Source: JABCPE02 sp963518955
GTDB lineage: Bacteria > Bacteroidota > Bacteroidia > Flavobacteriales > Weeksellaceae
DNA length: 64,000 nt
Assembly (NCBI GenBank): GCA_963518955.1
Contig: CAUQKI010000001.1
Coordinates: forward strand, 288,258-352,257
Direction: 5' to 3'
In this document: in pieces, positions 1-7,951 of the stretch
Numbering within the stretch: the stretch's first letter is position 1
Layout of the letters: each line of letters opens with the position of its first letter
Notes under the pieces: model-generated
Seen by the model: only the letters and a program-made list of their open reading frames with translations
Database searches by the model: none
Told to the model about the DNA's origin: nothing
Program-made: the position numbers and the translations under genes

Positions 1-1
1 A

Positions 2-193
2 AATCCTGACCTGTGGCGGAAATTTATTCCGCTTTTCAGCAAGTACAAACCCGCTATCCACTGGATAAAAGGCCACGCAGGACATCCACAAAATGAAAGA
101 GCCGACCAGCTCGCCGTAGCGGCATCACAAAAGGAAAATCTACTGACAGACACTTTCTTCGAAAAGGAAGAAGAAAATCTTTTTTCGGAATAA
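2..193 (+). CDS. rnhA: Ribonuclease HI, C-terminal part (5' truncated by window)
   Basis: The frame is open from base 2 and encodes the last 63 residues of an RNase H1, which cleaves the RNA strand of RNA-DNA hybrids. The family signature HWIKGHAGHP followed by NERADQLA is present. The His of GHAGHP and the Asp of ERADQ correspond to the C-terminal catalytic pair of E. coli RNase HI (His124, Asp134). A short acidic tail (FEKEEEN) follows the fold. The N-terminal half with the other active-site acids is outside the window. The gene converges on the DUF2807 gene and both end at one hairpin. Confidence 0.9.
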   Translation, partial: NPDLWRKFIPLFSKYKPAIHWIKGHAGHPQNERADQLAVAASQKENLLTDTFFEKEEENLFSE

Positions 194-230
194 AAAAACA
201 CCCAGATTATATTCTGGGTGCTTAATTTTT
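191..230. terminator. Bidirectional rho-independent terminator
   Basis: A perfect 8-bp stem, CACCCAGA at 199-206 and TCTGGGTG at 213-220, has a 6-base loop. It is preceded by an A-run at 192-198 and followed by a T-rich tract at 221-230. It can end both rnhA (+) and the DUF2807 gene (-), which converge here. Confidence 0.85.
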
Positions 231-897
231 ATTTAAACTCTATAACTCCGCCTACTACTTTTTTTACATCTCTGTGTTTCGGGTTGCCGTGGATTTCTAT
301 TCTTCCGCCTGCTCTCACAGTGGCATTTACGGATTTGGAAGCGTAGACTTCTGCCTTTCCGCCTGCGTTTACAGTTACAGATACATTTTCGCCCTCGTTG
401 TCATCACCTTTGTATTTTGCGCCAGAGTTCATCACGATTTCCTGAACATCTGCATTCCCTGAAAGTTTTACTTCACCGCCAGAGTTTCCTCTTACATTCA
501 GCTGGTCGACATCTACCCTCATTTGGATTTTAGAACCTTCATTAGCAGTGAGTTTAAGCAAGTTGGTTTTCAATACATCACGAGAAGTAATTTCAGAACC
601 TTGGCTCGCCTGAATATCGCTGAGGTCATTGTAATAAACCTTTACTTTAACATCATCTCCCTGCAGAAGTTTCAGTGTTTTGGTTCGGATTTTTAGTTCT
701 CCGTTTTTATTGATTACTTGGATTTTTGCACTGCCGTCGCCTATGATTTCCACTTTGTTTTTCTTGGATTCTATAAGTTCTACAGAAATCCTGTCATAGA
801 CTTTTAGAGAAATAAAATCGCCAACCTCTCTATCATTCTGTGCAAAAGAAAATGCCACACCGAAAAGGAATAAAATTCCTGATAATAAATTTTTCAT
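229..897 (-). CDS. DUF2807 (head GIN domain) secreted/surface protein
   Basis: This 222-residue protein has a Sec signal peptide ending near Ala19-Gln20 (AFSFAQ). The remainder is a run of short beta-strand repeats rich in Gly, Asn and Val (GSEITSRD, NSGGEVKLSG, NAGGKAEVYA, RAGGRIEIHG). This is typical of the DUF2807 'putative auto-transporter adhesin, head GIN domain' family, whose beta-helix-like proteins are exported in Bacteroidota. The function is not established. The ATG is followed directly by a normal signal peptide, so the start is secure. No TAnnTTTG promoter is visible; its 5' leader resembles that of the VOC gene upstream. Confidence 0.8.
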   Translation of the reverse strand: MKNLLSGILFLFGVAFSFAQNDREVGDFISLKVYDRISVELIESKKNKVEIIGDGSAKIQVINKNGELKIRTKTLKLLQGDDVKVKVYYNDLSDIQASQGSEITSRDVLKTNLLKLTANEGSKIQMRVDVDQLNVRGNSGGEVKLSGNADVQEIVMNSGAKYKGDDNEGENVSVTVNAGGKAEVYASKSVNATVRAGGRIEIHGNPKHRDVKKVVGGVIEFK

Positions 898-962
898 TAT
901 GTTTGATTTTTTTAGTTAGAACGAAAAAAATGAACTTTCATTATGTTTTAAATAAAAAACAC

Positions 963-1319
963 CTATTCTACTACAGAATAATCGGTTATTCCAAACCTAT
1001 TCCCAAACGGATCTTCAAACTCAACAGCATATCCTGTTCTTATTTTGAAAGGTTCTGATAAAAATTTAATTCCGCCTTCTTTCATTTCCTGATACTTACG
1101 ATTTACATCTTCTACTTCAAACCATATTGTCTGTTTCAAGTCTTTAAATTTGTTTTTATCTTTTAATATTATTGCCGCTTCTTCACCATCAACACTGAAT
1201 GCTACCATTCCCTTATCCGAAAAATCAAACTTTACTTTTAGTCCTAAATTATTTTCATAATATTTTTTTGCCATTTCCAAGTCATCAACTGGAATAAAAA
1301 AATTATCATATTTTTTCAT
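963..1319 (-). CDS. VOC superfamily (glyoxalase/bleomycin-resistance fold) protein
   Basis: A 118-residue single-domain protein. The N-terminus NFFIPVDDLEMAKKYYENNL is the typical first beta-alpha unit of the vicinal oxygen chelate fold. A second half follows (WFEVEDVNRKYQEMKEGGI) and it ends FEDPFGNRFGI, the DP-GN motif of glyoxalase/bleomycin-resistance relatives. The substrate cannot be told from the sequence, and metal ligands are not clear in every expected position. It lies between fabG and the DUF2807 gene on the same strand, but the fabG terminator separates it from fabG. Confidence 0.8.
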   Translation of the reverse strand: MKKYDNFFIPVDDLEMAKKYYENNLGLKVKFDFSDKGMVAFSVDGEEAAIILKDKNKFKDLKQTIWFEVEDVNRKYQEMKEGGIKFLSEPFKIRTGYAVEFEDPFGNRFGITDYSVVE

Positions 1320-1346
1320 TGTGTTTATTTTTTAGTTAAAAACGAA

Positions 1347-1373
1347 AAAAGACTTTCATGAAGAAAGTCTTTT
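1347..1373 (-). terminator. Rho-independent terminator of fabG
   Basis: An 11-bp perfect stem, AAAAGACTTTC at 1347-1357 and GAAAGTCTTTT at 1363-1373, has a 5-base loop. The A-run at 1345-1350 reads as a U-tract on the minus strand. It lies 9 bases after the fabG stop. Confidence 0.8.
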
Positions 1374-1381
1374 GTAATATT

Positions 1382-2125
1382 TTAAGTAAGCATACCGCCA
1401 TCTACATTGATAACCTGCCCTGTAACATAGGAAGATAAGTCACTCGCCAAGAATAAGCATGTATTGGCTACATCGGTAGTCTGCCCTCCTCTTTTTAACG
1501 GAATGGCATCTCTCCAGCCTTGTACCACTTCTGGGCTTAGTTTCGCTGTCATTTCTGTTTCTATGAAACCTGGCGCCACGGCGTTGCAACGGATGTTTCT
1601 AGAACCAAGTTCCAAAGCAACAGATTTAGAAAATCCGATAACACCAGCTTTAGACGCTGCGTAGTTTGCCTGTCCTGCGTTTCCTTTAACACCTACTACA
1701 GAAGCCATGTTGATAATAGACCCGCTTCTTGCTTTCATCATAGGTTTGATAGCTGCTTTTGTAAGGTTGAAAACAGAATCCAAATTCACTTTCATGATGA
1801 TGTCCCACTCCTCTTTGCTCATTCTAAGGAGAAGATTGTCTCGGGTAATTCCTGCATTGTTCACAAGGATATCTATCTGCCCGAAATCTGCGATAACATC
1901 GTCTATCAGTTTCTGAGCCTCATCAAAATCGGCAGCGTTAGAGTGGTATTCTTTAGCTGTGGTGATTTTATTTAGGTCTGCTTCTACTTGTTTTGCTAAG
2001 TCATCTGGACCGATGTGAGAGAATGCTATTTTAGCTCCCTGCTCTGCAAAAACTTCTGCTATTCTTTTTCCGATACCTGTAGCCGCACCTGTGATGAGGG
2101 CTACTTTTCCTTCTAATAATTTCAT
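1382..2125 (-). CDS. fabG: 3-oxoacyl-[acyl-carrier-protein] reductase FabG
   Basis: A 247-residue short-chain dehydrogenase that reduces 3-oxoacyl-ACP with NADPH in type II fatty-acid elongation. The cofactor motif TGAATGIG is at residues 12-19, NNAG at 89-92, and the catalytic tetrad is Asn114, Ser142, Tyr155 and Lys159. The C-terminus YVTGQVINVDGGM is typical of FabG. The frame extends to a TTG at 2146, but that codon lies inside the promoter (TAATTTTG, 2151-2144). The ATG at 2125 gives the family's usual MKLLEGKVALITG start and length. Other SDR enzymes are possible, but length and motifs fit FabG well. Confidence 0.92.
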   Translation of the reverse strand: MKLLEGKVALITGAATGIGKRIAEVFAEQGAKIAFSHIGPDDLAKQVEADLNKITTAKEYHSNAADFDEAQKLIDDVIADFGQIDILVNNAGITRDNLLLRMSKEEWDIIMKVNLDSVFNLTKAAIKPMMKARSGSIINMASVVGVKGNAGQANYAASKAGVIGFSKSVALELGSRNIRCNAVAPGFIETEMTAKLSPEVVQGWRDAIPLKRGGQTTDVANTCLFLASDLSSYVTGQVINVDGGMLT

Positions 2126-2143
2126 ATTCTTATTATTTTGGTT

Positions 2144-2151
2144 CAAAATTA
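2144..2151 (-). promoter_or_regulatory. Putative -7 promoter element of fabG
   Basis: TAATTTTG on the minus strand matches the Bacteroidota -7 consensus TAnnTTTG. It ends 18 bases before the fabG ATG. No good -33 TTTG is seen. Confidence 0.55.
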
Positions 2152-2296
2152 AGGATTATTTTTAAAACCTAAAAGATTAGGGATTTATCTTTTGTATTTA
2201 TTTTGGATGATTTTAAGGTTTTGTTGTTATTTTTTAATAGTAATAGAATTACCTACCACGATGGAGTGTAATATCTATTATAGATTTTACTTACAA

Positions 2297-2548
2297 CTAA
2301 TAGTCAATTTTGTTTTGAAATTCCACTATATTTTCATTATTATCATATACCATAAATTCAATATTTTCTTTTTGTTTGAGAGTTTCTTTTATAAATTCTC
2401 TTACTTCTTCAAGACTTGAAAATACTTTATATACAATTTGATTACTACTCTTATAGTAAATATCAAAATATATATCTAATACAACTCCTGTATTGCTATC
2501 TGCCATCAAAACAGCATATTCTGATTTTTTAATTTTAGGAAATTCCAT
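2297..2548 (-). CDS. Small hypothetical protein downstream of the LemA module
   Basis: An 83-residue soluble protein without signal or membrane segment. I do not recognise a family. It starts MEFPKIKKSEYAVLMADSN and contains a predicted alpha-beta pattern (FSSLEEVREFIKETLKQKEN). Its ATG is only 4 bases after the stop of the 576-residue membrane protein, so the two are probably co-transcribed. Its base composition is AT-rich like the host chromosome and unlike the two G+C-rich genes above it. It could be a separate resident gene brought under the same transcript, or a partner of the module. Confidence 0.6.
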   Translation of the reverse strand: MEFPKIKKSEYAVLMADSNTGVVLDIYFDIYYKSSNQIVYKVFSSLEEVREFIKETLKQKENIEFMVYDNNENIVEFQNKIDY

Positions 2549-2552
2549 CTGA

Positions 2553-4283
2553 CTACGCTTTAGATGCTATATGCCTTCTATACACATCTAAGTGCGTTTT
2601 TTCAAGCACCTCTCCGATGCGGTTCAAACGCTGGGTCTGTGTCATGGCGGTATCTTCTTGGTGATTATCTTCATGCATCGTAATCTGTCCATTTCCCTCG
2701 ACAGAGAAATACTCATACCAGTTCACTGGCACATCATGCCAAGAGCCATCACCACCAAATTTACTAATATACGAAAGACGAGGTTCTGAACGGAAACCAT
2801 GAGCCATGACATCTATCATCGTGCTGCCATCGTTCTGCACCTTTGCGGAAGTTTTCAAGACGCATTGCGTCACGCAGTCAGGATGTTTGAAACGCTCCTG
2901 CCCCCAGAAATTAGCCAGTGCTTCATGCTCCCAGAACGAACTTCTCTGCTCCATATCACGCCCATAAATATCCTTATGCGACCGTATCTGCTGATACATC
3001 GGCACACATAATAACGGCGCAAAACTAAAATAAATCGCTCGGAAATATCTTGCATTAATTTCGTAAAAATCTTTCTTGGCTCTTTCAAAATCAAAATTAC
3101 AATACTGATCTGGGTTCATATCGAGATCCAGCTCTTGTATATGCAAAGGCGTGATGGTGTTTATCATACGATTTTTATCAAAGTTAAAATCATCACCATA
3201 GCCATTGGTATTATCCCGCAAAAGCGCCATCATACTCTGCTGTGCCAATGGCGTGAAGAGTAAGGCGAACTGCTGGTTGTTATTACGGTTACTTGTATTG
3301 AATGCGACCTCAAATTCCTCATTCGTCAGCATGGCAAAGTCTCCATCTGTCAGATTACGAGCTTTACGCTTTAGCCAGAATTTATCCCATTTAAAGCGAA
3401 GCGAACCTTCCTTACCTGCCAATCCACTTGGCTTGCGATTAAATATCAAATCGGGCGCAGCTGTATTACCATAGATAAGGCGGGTACGCTCATAATACTC
3501 GGGATAAGGCGCTGTCACACTCGCACGCAATGTCTCTGAATGACTCACAGTGCGGGATTTCCCATCCGAATCAGTTTCCCTTGTCGTCCAGTAAATGGTT
3601 TTCTCGCCGTAGTAGGTCTTCTGTCCCATTTCCATTTTTCGTGTTCTACAAATGACAAACGGATTACCATTGATAAGTCCAGAATGGGAATAAAGCACCG
3701 AACGCTCTGCATTAAAGGAATCATTCCAGCCGTATGTAGCACGAAGGTCGGCCAATCGCTGTGTGGTAAAATATGGATCAAATTCCAGCCTTGGTACAGT
3801 TTTCGACATCATTCGTGTCAGAATATCCCAGTCGTAGAGTTTATTTAGTTCAGCCATTTGCTCCCATGCTGTATTTCTCAAATCATCTACTTTCTTGGCT
3901 AAATCATTTCGCTCATTTCGTAAAGACTTCAAGGTAGGATGTACCTTTACCAAAAGAAAGACAACCGCCAAGACTGAGCCGCCGCCTATTAATAAGAGCT
4001 GCTCCATCGGGAACTCATTTCTCTTAATATAGACAACAGGAAATCCTATCACCGCACCTATCCACAGGATGACACATAATACCTTCCATCGTGTGATGCG
4101 GCTTGCTATATCTGCCATGTCTGCCTCGCCTTTATAAATCTGCTGGCATGTAGTACGATTTGCTTCTACATCAACCTGTGCTTCGTGAGCAAGCGCATCG
4201 AAGGTTTCTTCCGCCACCTTCTTAAACTTGTCACGAAAGGTATTGATGTATTCGTTTAATGGGTCATAGATATCCTGAATCAT
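2553..4283 (-). CDS. LemA-associated two-TM membrane protein (DUF3137-like architecture)
   Basis: A 576-residue protein: a soluble helical N-terminus (1-65), two membrane segments at about 67-86 and 95-113, a short coiled-coil-like stretch (115-145), and a large cytosol- or periplasm-facing domain to the end. It follows a lemA gene by 15 bases, an arrangement known for LemA with DUF3137-type partners, and the architecture fits that group. I cannot show domain homology by eye. The role is unknown; LemA partners are usually thought of as membrane-associated scaffolds. Codons are clearly more G+C-rich than in neighbours, which suggests acquisition from another bacterium. Confidence 0.65.
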   Translation of the reverse strand: MIQDIYDPLNEYINTFRDKFKKVAEETFDALAHEAQVDVEANRTTCQQIYKGEADMADIASRITRWKVLCVILWIGAVIGFPVVYIKRNEFPMEQLLLIGGGSVLAVVFLLVKVHPTLKSLRNERNDLAKKVDDLRNTAWEQMAELNKLYDWDILTRMMSKTVPRLEFDPYFTTQRLADLRATYGWNDSFNAERSVLYSHSGLINGNPFVICRTRKMEMGQKTYYGEKTIYWTTRETDSDGKSRTVSHSETLRASVTAPYPEYYERTRLIYGNTAAPDLIFNRKPSGLAGKEGSLRFKWDKFWLKRKARNLTDGDFAMLTNEEFEVAFNTSNRNNNQQFALLFTPLAQQSMMALLRDNTNGYGDDFNFDKNRMINTITPLHIQELDLDMNPDQYCNFDFERAKKDFYEINARYFRAIYFSFAPLLCVPMYQQIRSHKDIYGRDMEQRSSFWEHEALANFWGQERFKHPDCVTQCVLKTSAKVQNDGSTMIDVMAHGFRSEPRLSYISKFGGDGSWHDVPVNWYEYFSVEGNGQITMHEDNHQEDTAMTQTQRLNRIGEVLEKTHLDVYRRHIASKA

Positions 4284-4298
4284 CTATATTCCAAAGTC

Positions 4299-5048
4299 TT
4301 AGAAGAATTTACCTCTTGCTGCCTCGCGTGTTTCGGCTGATGCTGTAAATGGTATACGCGTGGTGTAACCCTGCTGTGCTGCTACAATCATCTTTGTAGG
4401 CCATGAGAAAATATCTGTATTCCACTGCGTTACACGGCTGTTATACACAGTTCGTGCTGCTGTTATCTCGCGCTGTAAGTAGCTGTTCTGCTGCATCGCA
4501 TCAGCAATGGCATTGTGTGCCTTTAATTCTGGGTAAGCCTCAACCTGTGGGAAAAGTCTACCGAAAGCAGTGTTAATCTGTGCATTCACATCACTTCTGT
4601 TGTCCTCATTTACACTGCCACTACGAAGAGCTGCCACTGTTTTCATCACATCTTTGTCAAGGTCAACAGCTCGCTCAACAAGTCCTACGACATTCTGAAG
4701 TATCTGTACTCTTTGTTCTAAATAATTGTCAATATTAGATGCCTCTGCCTGAATGCGTTGTTCCAACTGCTGGAAATAATTACGAGCTGATATCTTCATA
4801 AAGATGAAAATAACACCTGGCAAGATGCCCAGCAGACAGCCCACACCACCAACAAGCAAAGGATTCTGCAGCGTACTGCCCATAACCAGCACATACAATA
4901 GTACCAATATCGGTATCACAACCCATAATGCTATCTGAAAAAGAGTAGAGCCAAAGCCTATCTCGACAGGCAGCTGTCTATCTATCACATGTACATCTCG
5001 TCCTGAATTATTTACAGGTCCTGTCACTTCGTCTAACAAATTTGCCAT
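4299..5048 (-). CDS. LemA family membrane protein
   Basis: A 249-residue protein with two hydrophobic segments at about 37-57 and 64-84, followed by the LemA helical bundle. Recognisable LemA blocks are ARNYFQQLEQRIQAEASNID, AYPELKAHNAIADAMQ and REITAARTVYNSRVTQWNT, then FSWPTKMIVA. LemA proteins are found across bacteria and their biochemical role is not known. It is first in an operon with the 576-residue partner. One 60-base line inside it (4321-4380) counts 33 G+C, against 17 in the line at 5161-5220 of the next gene, so the module is compositionally foreign. It nevertheless has a host-type -7 element. Confidence 0.88.
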   Translation of the reverse strand: MANLLDEVTGPVNNSGRDVHVIDRQLPVEIGFGSTLFQIALWVVIPILVLLYVLVMGSTLQNPLLVGGVGCLLGILPGVIFIFMKISARNYFQQLEQRIQAEASNIDNYLEQRVQILQNVVGLVERAVDLDKDVMKTVAALRSGSVNEDNRSDVNAQINTAFGRLFPQVEAYPELKAHNAIADAMQQNSYLQREITAARTVYNSRVTQWNTDIFSWPTKMIVAAQQGYTTRIPFTASAETREAARGKFF

Positions 5049-5085
5049 AACTTTTAAATATATAGTTTTTGTTTTATTATTTTAT

Positions 5086-5093
5086 CAAAGATA
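5086..5093 (-). promoter_or_regulatory. Putative -7 promoter element of the LemA operon
   Basis: TATCTTTG on the minus strand fits TAnnTTTG and lies 37 bases before the LemA ATG. Confidence 0.5.
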
Positions 5094-5158
5094 CATTTTT
5101 TTCTTAAAATTTTGGTAAATCTACTGCCTATATCTAATCTTTTACTTTAATAAATTCC

Positions 5159-5716
5159 TCACGGATATTCAAAACCAAAATAAATTTTACACAGCTTATC
5201 TTGGTCAAAAGTATATTCAGCAAAATAAATTGGCAAATTATACTTTTCTAAAAAATGAGACTTTTCATAATCTGAGATTTCATACCGAAGAACATGATTA
5301 GTTTCTACAAAAATATTTCCTTTTATCTTTATCAAATCCTTTTTAGAAATACCTAATTTTATTCCGCTTTCCGTGAAAAAGTTTGCATATTTAGTAGGAT
5401 TTGGGATAGTTTTCTTATCATATGGACTTATTTCTGCTTGATAAAATTCGTTTCTTTTCATTCCATAGAAAAGATAAAGTTTAAGGATTTCAGTTTTATT
5501 TTCATTAGTAAAAATAGCATAGGGCAATGCTTCTTTACCCTCTATAACATTGTATTTCAAATCACTATATCCCAAAACTACAGCAGTAGTATCTGATAAT
5601 TTTATATCATTGATACTTATATCTGGCACAATGTTATCCTTATATGTTTCATTCTTTGTATCCTTACAATTCGTAAAAAGCATAAAAATTATACCTACAA
5701 AATAGAATGTTTTCAT
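5159..5716 (-). CDS. Hypothetical lipoprotein
   Basis: A 185-residue protein with a lipoprotein signal peptide: a short hydrophobic stretch, then LFTNC with the lipidated Cys at residue 17. The mature part is Lys-rich with alternating beta strands and no family I recognise. It is the last gene of the run rsmI, 166-residue protein, 115-residue protein, this one, all on the minus strand with short gaps (41 bases here). An envelope location is a safe inference; the function is unknown. Confidence 0.7.
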   Translation of the reverse strand: MKTFYFVGIIFMLFTNCKDTKNETYKDNIVPDISINDIKLSDTTAVVLGYSDLKYNVIEGKEALPYAIFTNENKTEILKLYLFYGMKRNEFYQAEISPYDKKTIPNPTKYANFFTESGIKLGISKKDLIKIKGNIFVETNHVLRYEISDYEKSHFLEKYNLPIYFAEYTFDQDKLCKIYFGFEYP

Positions 5717-5757
5717 AATTATTACTTTTTAAATGTTTTATATTGATTATAAGAATA

Positions 5758-6105
5758 TTATGGAAGCAGAAATGTTTTTTCTTCTTGTTTGGATAGAATA
5801 AAATCTCCTAATTTTAATTTCAAAGTATCCTTTCTTATAGAGTAACCATTGATATGGTCATATCTATCGTAATTTTGCAAAACTTCTTCCACTCCATTTT
5901 CAGATTTCCTTATTTGGATATATGACTGACTAGAAGCATTGGAGGGAATATGATATATTTTAATTGTATAGTTTTTATTCGGAATGCTGATTGCTTCTAT
6001 TTCTTTGAATTCCTCATCAAAAATAGCAAAAGTTGATAACTTGTAAATCCCAAATAATAGTAAAAATACCGCCACTATTCCTAAAAGTGTTTTTGTATTT
6101 TTCAT
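5758..6105 (-). CDS. Hypothetical single-pass membrane protein
   Basis: A 115-residue protein with one N-terminal membrane anchor (TLLGIVAVFLLLFGIYKLS, about residues 6-24) and a short beta-rich outer domain. It ends SKQEEKTFLLP. No family was recognised. It is separated by 2 bases from the upstream 166-residue gene, so translation is probably coupled. Its base composition is strongly AT-rich. Confidence 0.7.
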   Translation of the reverse strand: MKNTKTLLGIVAVFLLLFGIYKLSTFAIFDEEFKEIEAISIPNKNYTIKIYHIPSNASSQSYIQIRKSENGVEEVLQNYDRYDHINGYSIRKDTLKLKLGDFILSKQEEKTFLLP

Positions 6106-6107
6106 AG

Positions 6108-6608
6108 TTATTTATCTGTTTTCTGAAATGGTGAGTTTGGTATTTTTCCTTTAATTCGTTTCCCTTTGAAAAAAAGAGCAGCATCTGGTTCTTGTAAAAG
6201 GGGTTTTCTCCATACAAATATTGAATCATTCTTATATTCCACCATAAAAAGGCGATATTTATTATTCTCTAAATAATCAATAATTCCTATTGGGTAATTT
6301 CCCTTTCTGTCTTCTATAACAAAAATTATTCTTTCCTTTCCATCAGATGCTTTGTCTAATGAATGTATTATCAGTTTCTTTTCATCTTCTTCATTATAGT
6401 AAGTCAAATGGTTAAATAGATATTCTATATCTGAATAATTGTCATTTCTGTCTTCGCTATATTTCTTTTTCCCATTTGCAATTTCATATTCTAAATGAAA
6501 GTCTGGGTCATCTATGGTTGGATTTAAATATAGATAAGTAACCACAAGCCCTGCCACAGAAATCACAGCCAGAAGCAAAAATAATGCTCTTTTTAAATTC
6601 TTTTTCAT
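6108..6608 (-). CDS. Hypothetical single-pass membrane protein
   Basis: A 166-residue protein with an N-terminal anchor (ALFLLLAVISVAGLVVTYLY, about 8-27) and an acidic and Lys-rich domain of beta strands. It contains a YKNDSIFVWRKPLLQEPDAA block and ends in a basic tail. No family was recognised. It starts 2 bases after the rsmI stop and ends 2 bases before the next small gene, so it belongs to one transcript. It may be related in role to the two small envelope proteins that follow. Confidence 0.7.
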   Translation of the reverse strand: MKKNLKRALFLLLAVISVAGLVVTYLYLNPTIDDPDFHLEYEIANGKKKYSEDRNDNYSDIEYLFNHLTYYNEEDEKKLIIHSLDKASDGKERIIFVIEDRKGNYPIGIIDYLENNKYRLFMVEYKNDSIFVWRKPLLQEPDAALFFKGKRIKGKIPNSPFQKTDK

Positions 6609-6610
6609 TG

Positions 6611-7285
6611 CTAAATCTGGTTATTCACCACTAAAACCATTTCGCCTTTTAGGGTTTTACTTTTGGAAAATTCTATGAGTTCTTCTATGGTTCCGCGTTT
6701 GGTTTCCTCAAATTTTTTGGAAATTTCTCGGCTGAGGCTGATTTTCGTTCCCTCTCCGAAAAATTCCTTTATCTGCTCCAGTGTGGTGTTTATCTTGTGC
6801 GGGCTTTCGTAGAGAACTATCGTTTTTTTCTCCTCTGCCAGCTGTTTCAGTTTTGTCTGTCTTCCCTTTTTCTGTGGTAAAAATCCCACGAAAAAAAACT
6901 CATTATTAGGCAGTCCAGAAACCACCAGCGCTGGCACGAAAGCCGTAGCACCAGGTAGACACTGCATTTCTACCTCGTTGTCCGCACATGCCTTCGCCAG
7001 CAGATATCCAGGGTCAGAAATTCCAGGCGTTCCTGCATCGGTAATGATAGCGATATTCTGACCATTTTTCAGGTCTTCTATAACTTTAAGTGTCGCTTGA
7101 TGTTCATTGTGTAAGTGATATGATTTCAATGGTTTAGAAATTTCAAAATGTTTGAGTAAAATTCCCGAAGTCCGTGTATCTTCACAAAGAATATAGTCCA
7201 CTTCTTTCAAAATTTTTACTGCCCGAAAAGTCATATCTTCCAGATTGCCAATAGGCGTAGGAACAAAATAAAGTATACCACTCAT
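6611..7285 (-). CDS. rsmI: 16S rRNA (cytidine(1402)-2'-O)-methyltransferase RsmI
   Basis: A 224-residue SAM-dependent methyltransferase of the tetrapyrrole-methylase fold that modifies the ribose of C1402 in the 16S rRNA decoding region. Key blocks are the N-terminal FVPTPIGNLEDMTFRAV, the EDTRTSGILLKHF motif and the SAM-binding TDAGTPGISDPG. Length matches the catalytic core; the extra C-terminal domain of some longer RsmI proteins is absent, as in other Bacteroidota. It heads the minus-strand run with three small envelope genes and is divergent from tdk. Confidence 0.93.
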   Translation of the reverse strand: MSGILYFVPTPIGNLEDMTFRAVKILKEVDYILCEDTRTSGILLKHFEISKPLKSYHLHNEHQATLKVIEDLKNGQNIAIITDAGTPGISDPGYLLAKACADNEVEMQCLPGATAFVPALVVSGLPNNEFFFVGFLPQKKGRQTKLKQLAEEKKTIVLYESPHKINTTLEQIKEFFGEGTKISLSREISKKFEETKRGTIEELIEFSKSKTLKGEMVLVVNNQI

Positions 7286-7320
7286 AAATTCTTTTATTAA
7301 AATTGTTTAAATTTGGGATT

Positions 7321-7328
7321 TAATTTTG
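7321..7328 (+). promoter_or_regulatory. Putative -7 promoter element of the tdk operon
   Basis: TAATTTTG fits TAnnTTTG and lies 35 bases before the tdk ATG, in the spacer shared with divergent rsmI. Confidence 0.5.
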
Positions 7329-7363
7329 AATTTTTCACATCAAAATCAAAAGGCTAATTTACA

Positions 7364-7951
7364 ATGTTTTTAGAAAATACAATCAATCACGCCAAACAAA
7401 GCGGTTGGATGGAGGTTATCTGCGGTTCTATGTTTTCTGGAAAAACTGAAGAACTCATCAGAAGACTCCGCCGTGCAGAGATGGCTGGACAGCAGGTAGA
7501 AATCTTCAAACCCAAGCTGGACACCCGCTATGCCGATGAAGAGGTAGTCTCTCACAACCAAAATAAAATAAAAAGCACTCCCGTAGAAACTCCCGATGAG
7601 ATTCTACTCCTAGGGTCTAACTGCGATGTGGTGGGCATAGATGAGGCACAGTTTTTCGATGAAAGCATTGTAGAAATAGCCAATCAGCTGGCGAACAACG
7701 GCGTTCGTGTGGTGATTGCTGGGCTGGATATGGACTACATGGGAAGGCCTTTTGGGCCGATGCCCAACCTGATGGCTACAGCAGAATATGTTACAAAAGT
7801 CCACGCCATCTGCAAGAAAACAGGAAATTTGGCGAATTATTCCATGAGAACCTCAGGGAGTGATGATTTGGTACAATTAGGAGAAACAGACAGCTACGAA
7901 GCTGTGAGCAGAAAAGTTTTTACAGAAGAAGTTTTGAATAAAAAACAATGA
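7364..7951 (+). CDS. tdk: Thymidine kinase (type II, TK1-like)
   Basis: A 195-residue kinase that phosphorylates thymidine to dTMP in the salvage pathway. The P-loop is CGSMFSGKTEELIRR, and the Walker B region with the catalytic Glu is VVGIDEAQFF. The C-terminal lasso region has SYEAVSRKVF. Classical TK1 enzymes bind zinc through four ligands, mostly Cys; here the region reads AICKKTGNLANYSMR with only one Cys and no second pair, so the structural zinc is probably lost. The stop overlaps the start of murF-alr by 4 bases (ATGA), implying translational coupling. Confidence 0.93.
   Translation: MFLENTINHAKQSGWMEVICGSMFSGKTEELIRRLRRAEMAGQQVEIFKPKLDTRYADEEVVSHNQNKIKSTPVETPDEILLLGSNCDVVGIDEAQFFDESIVEIANQLANNGVRVVIAGLDMDYMGRPFGPMPNLMATAEYVTKVHAICKKTGNLANYSMRTSGSDDLVQLGETDSYEAVSRKVFTEEVLNKKQ

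Noticed and set aside
2297..5048. The LemA module as a defence or toxin-immunity system
   Set aside because: No nuclease, NTPase, kinase, or pore-forming domain is visible in the three proteins; LemA alone does not indicate defence.
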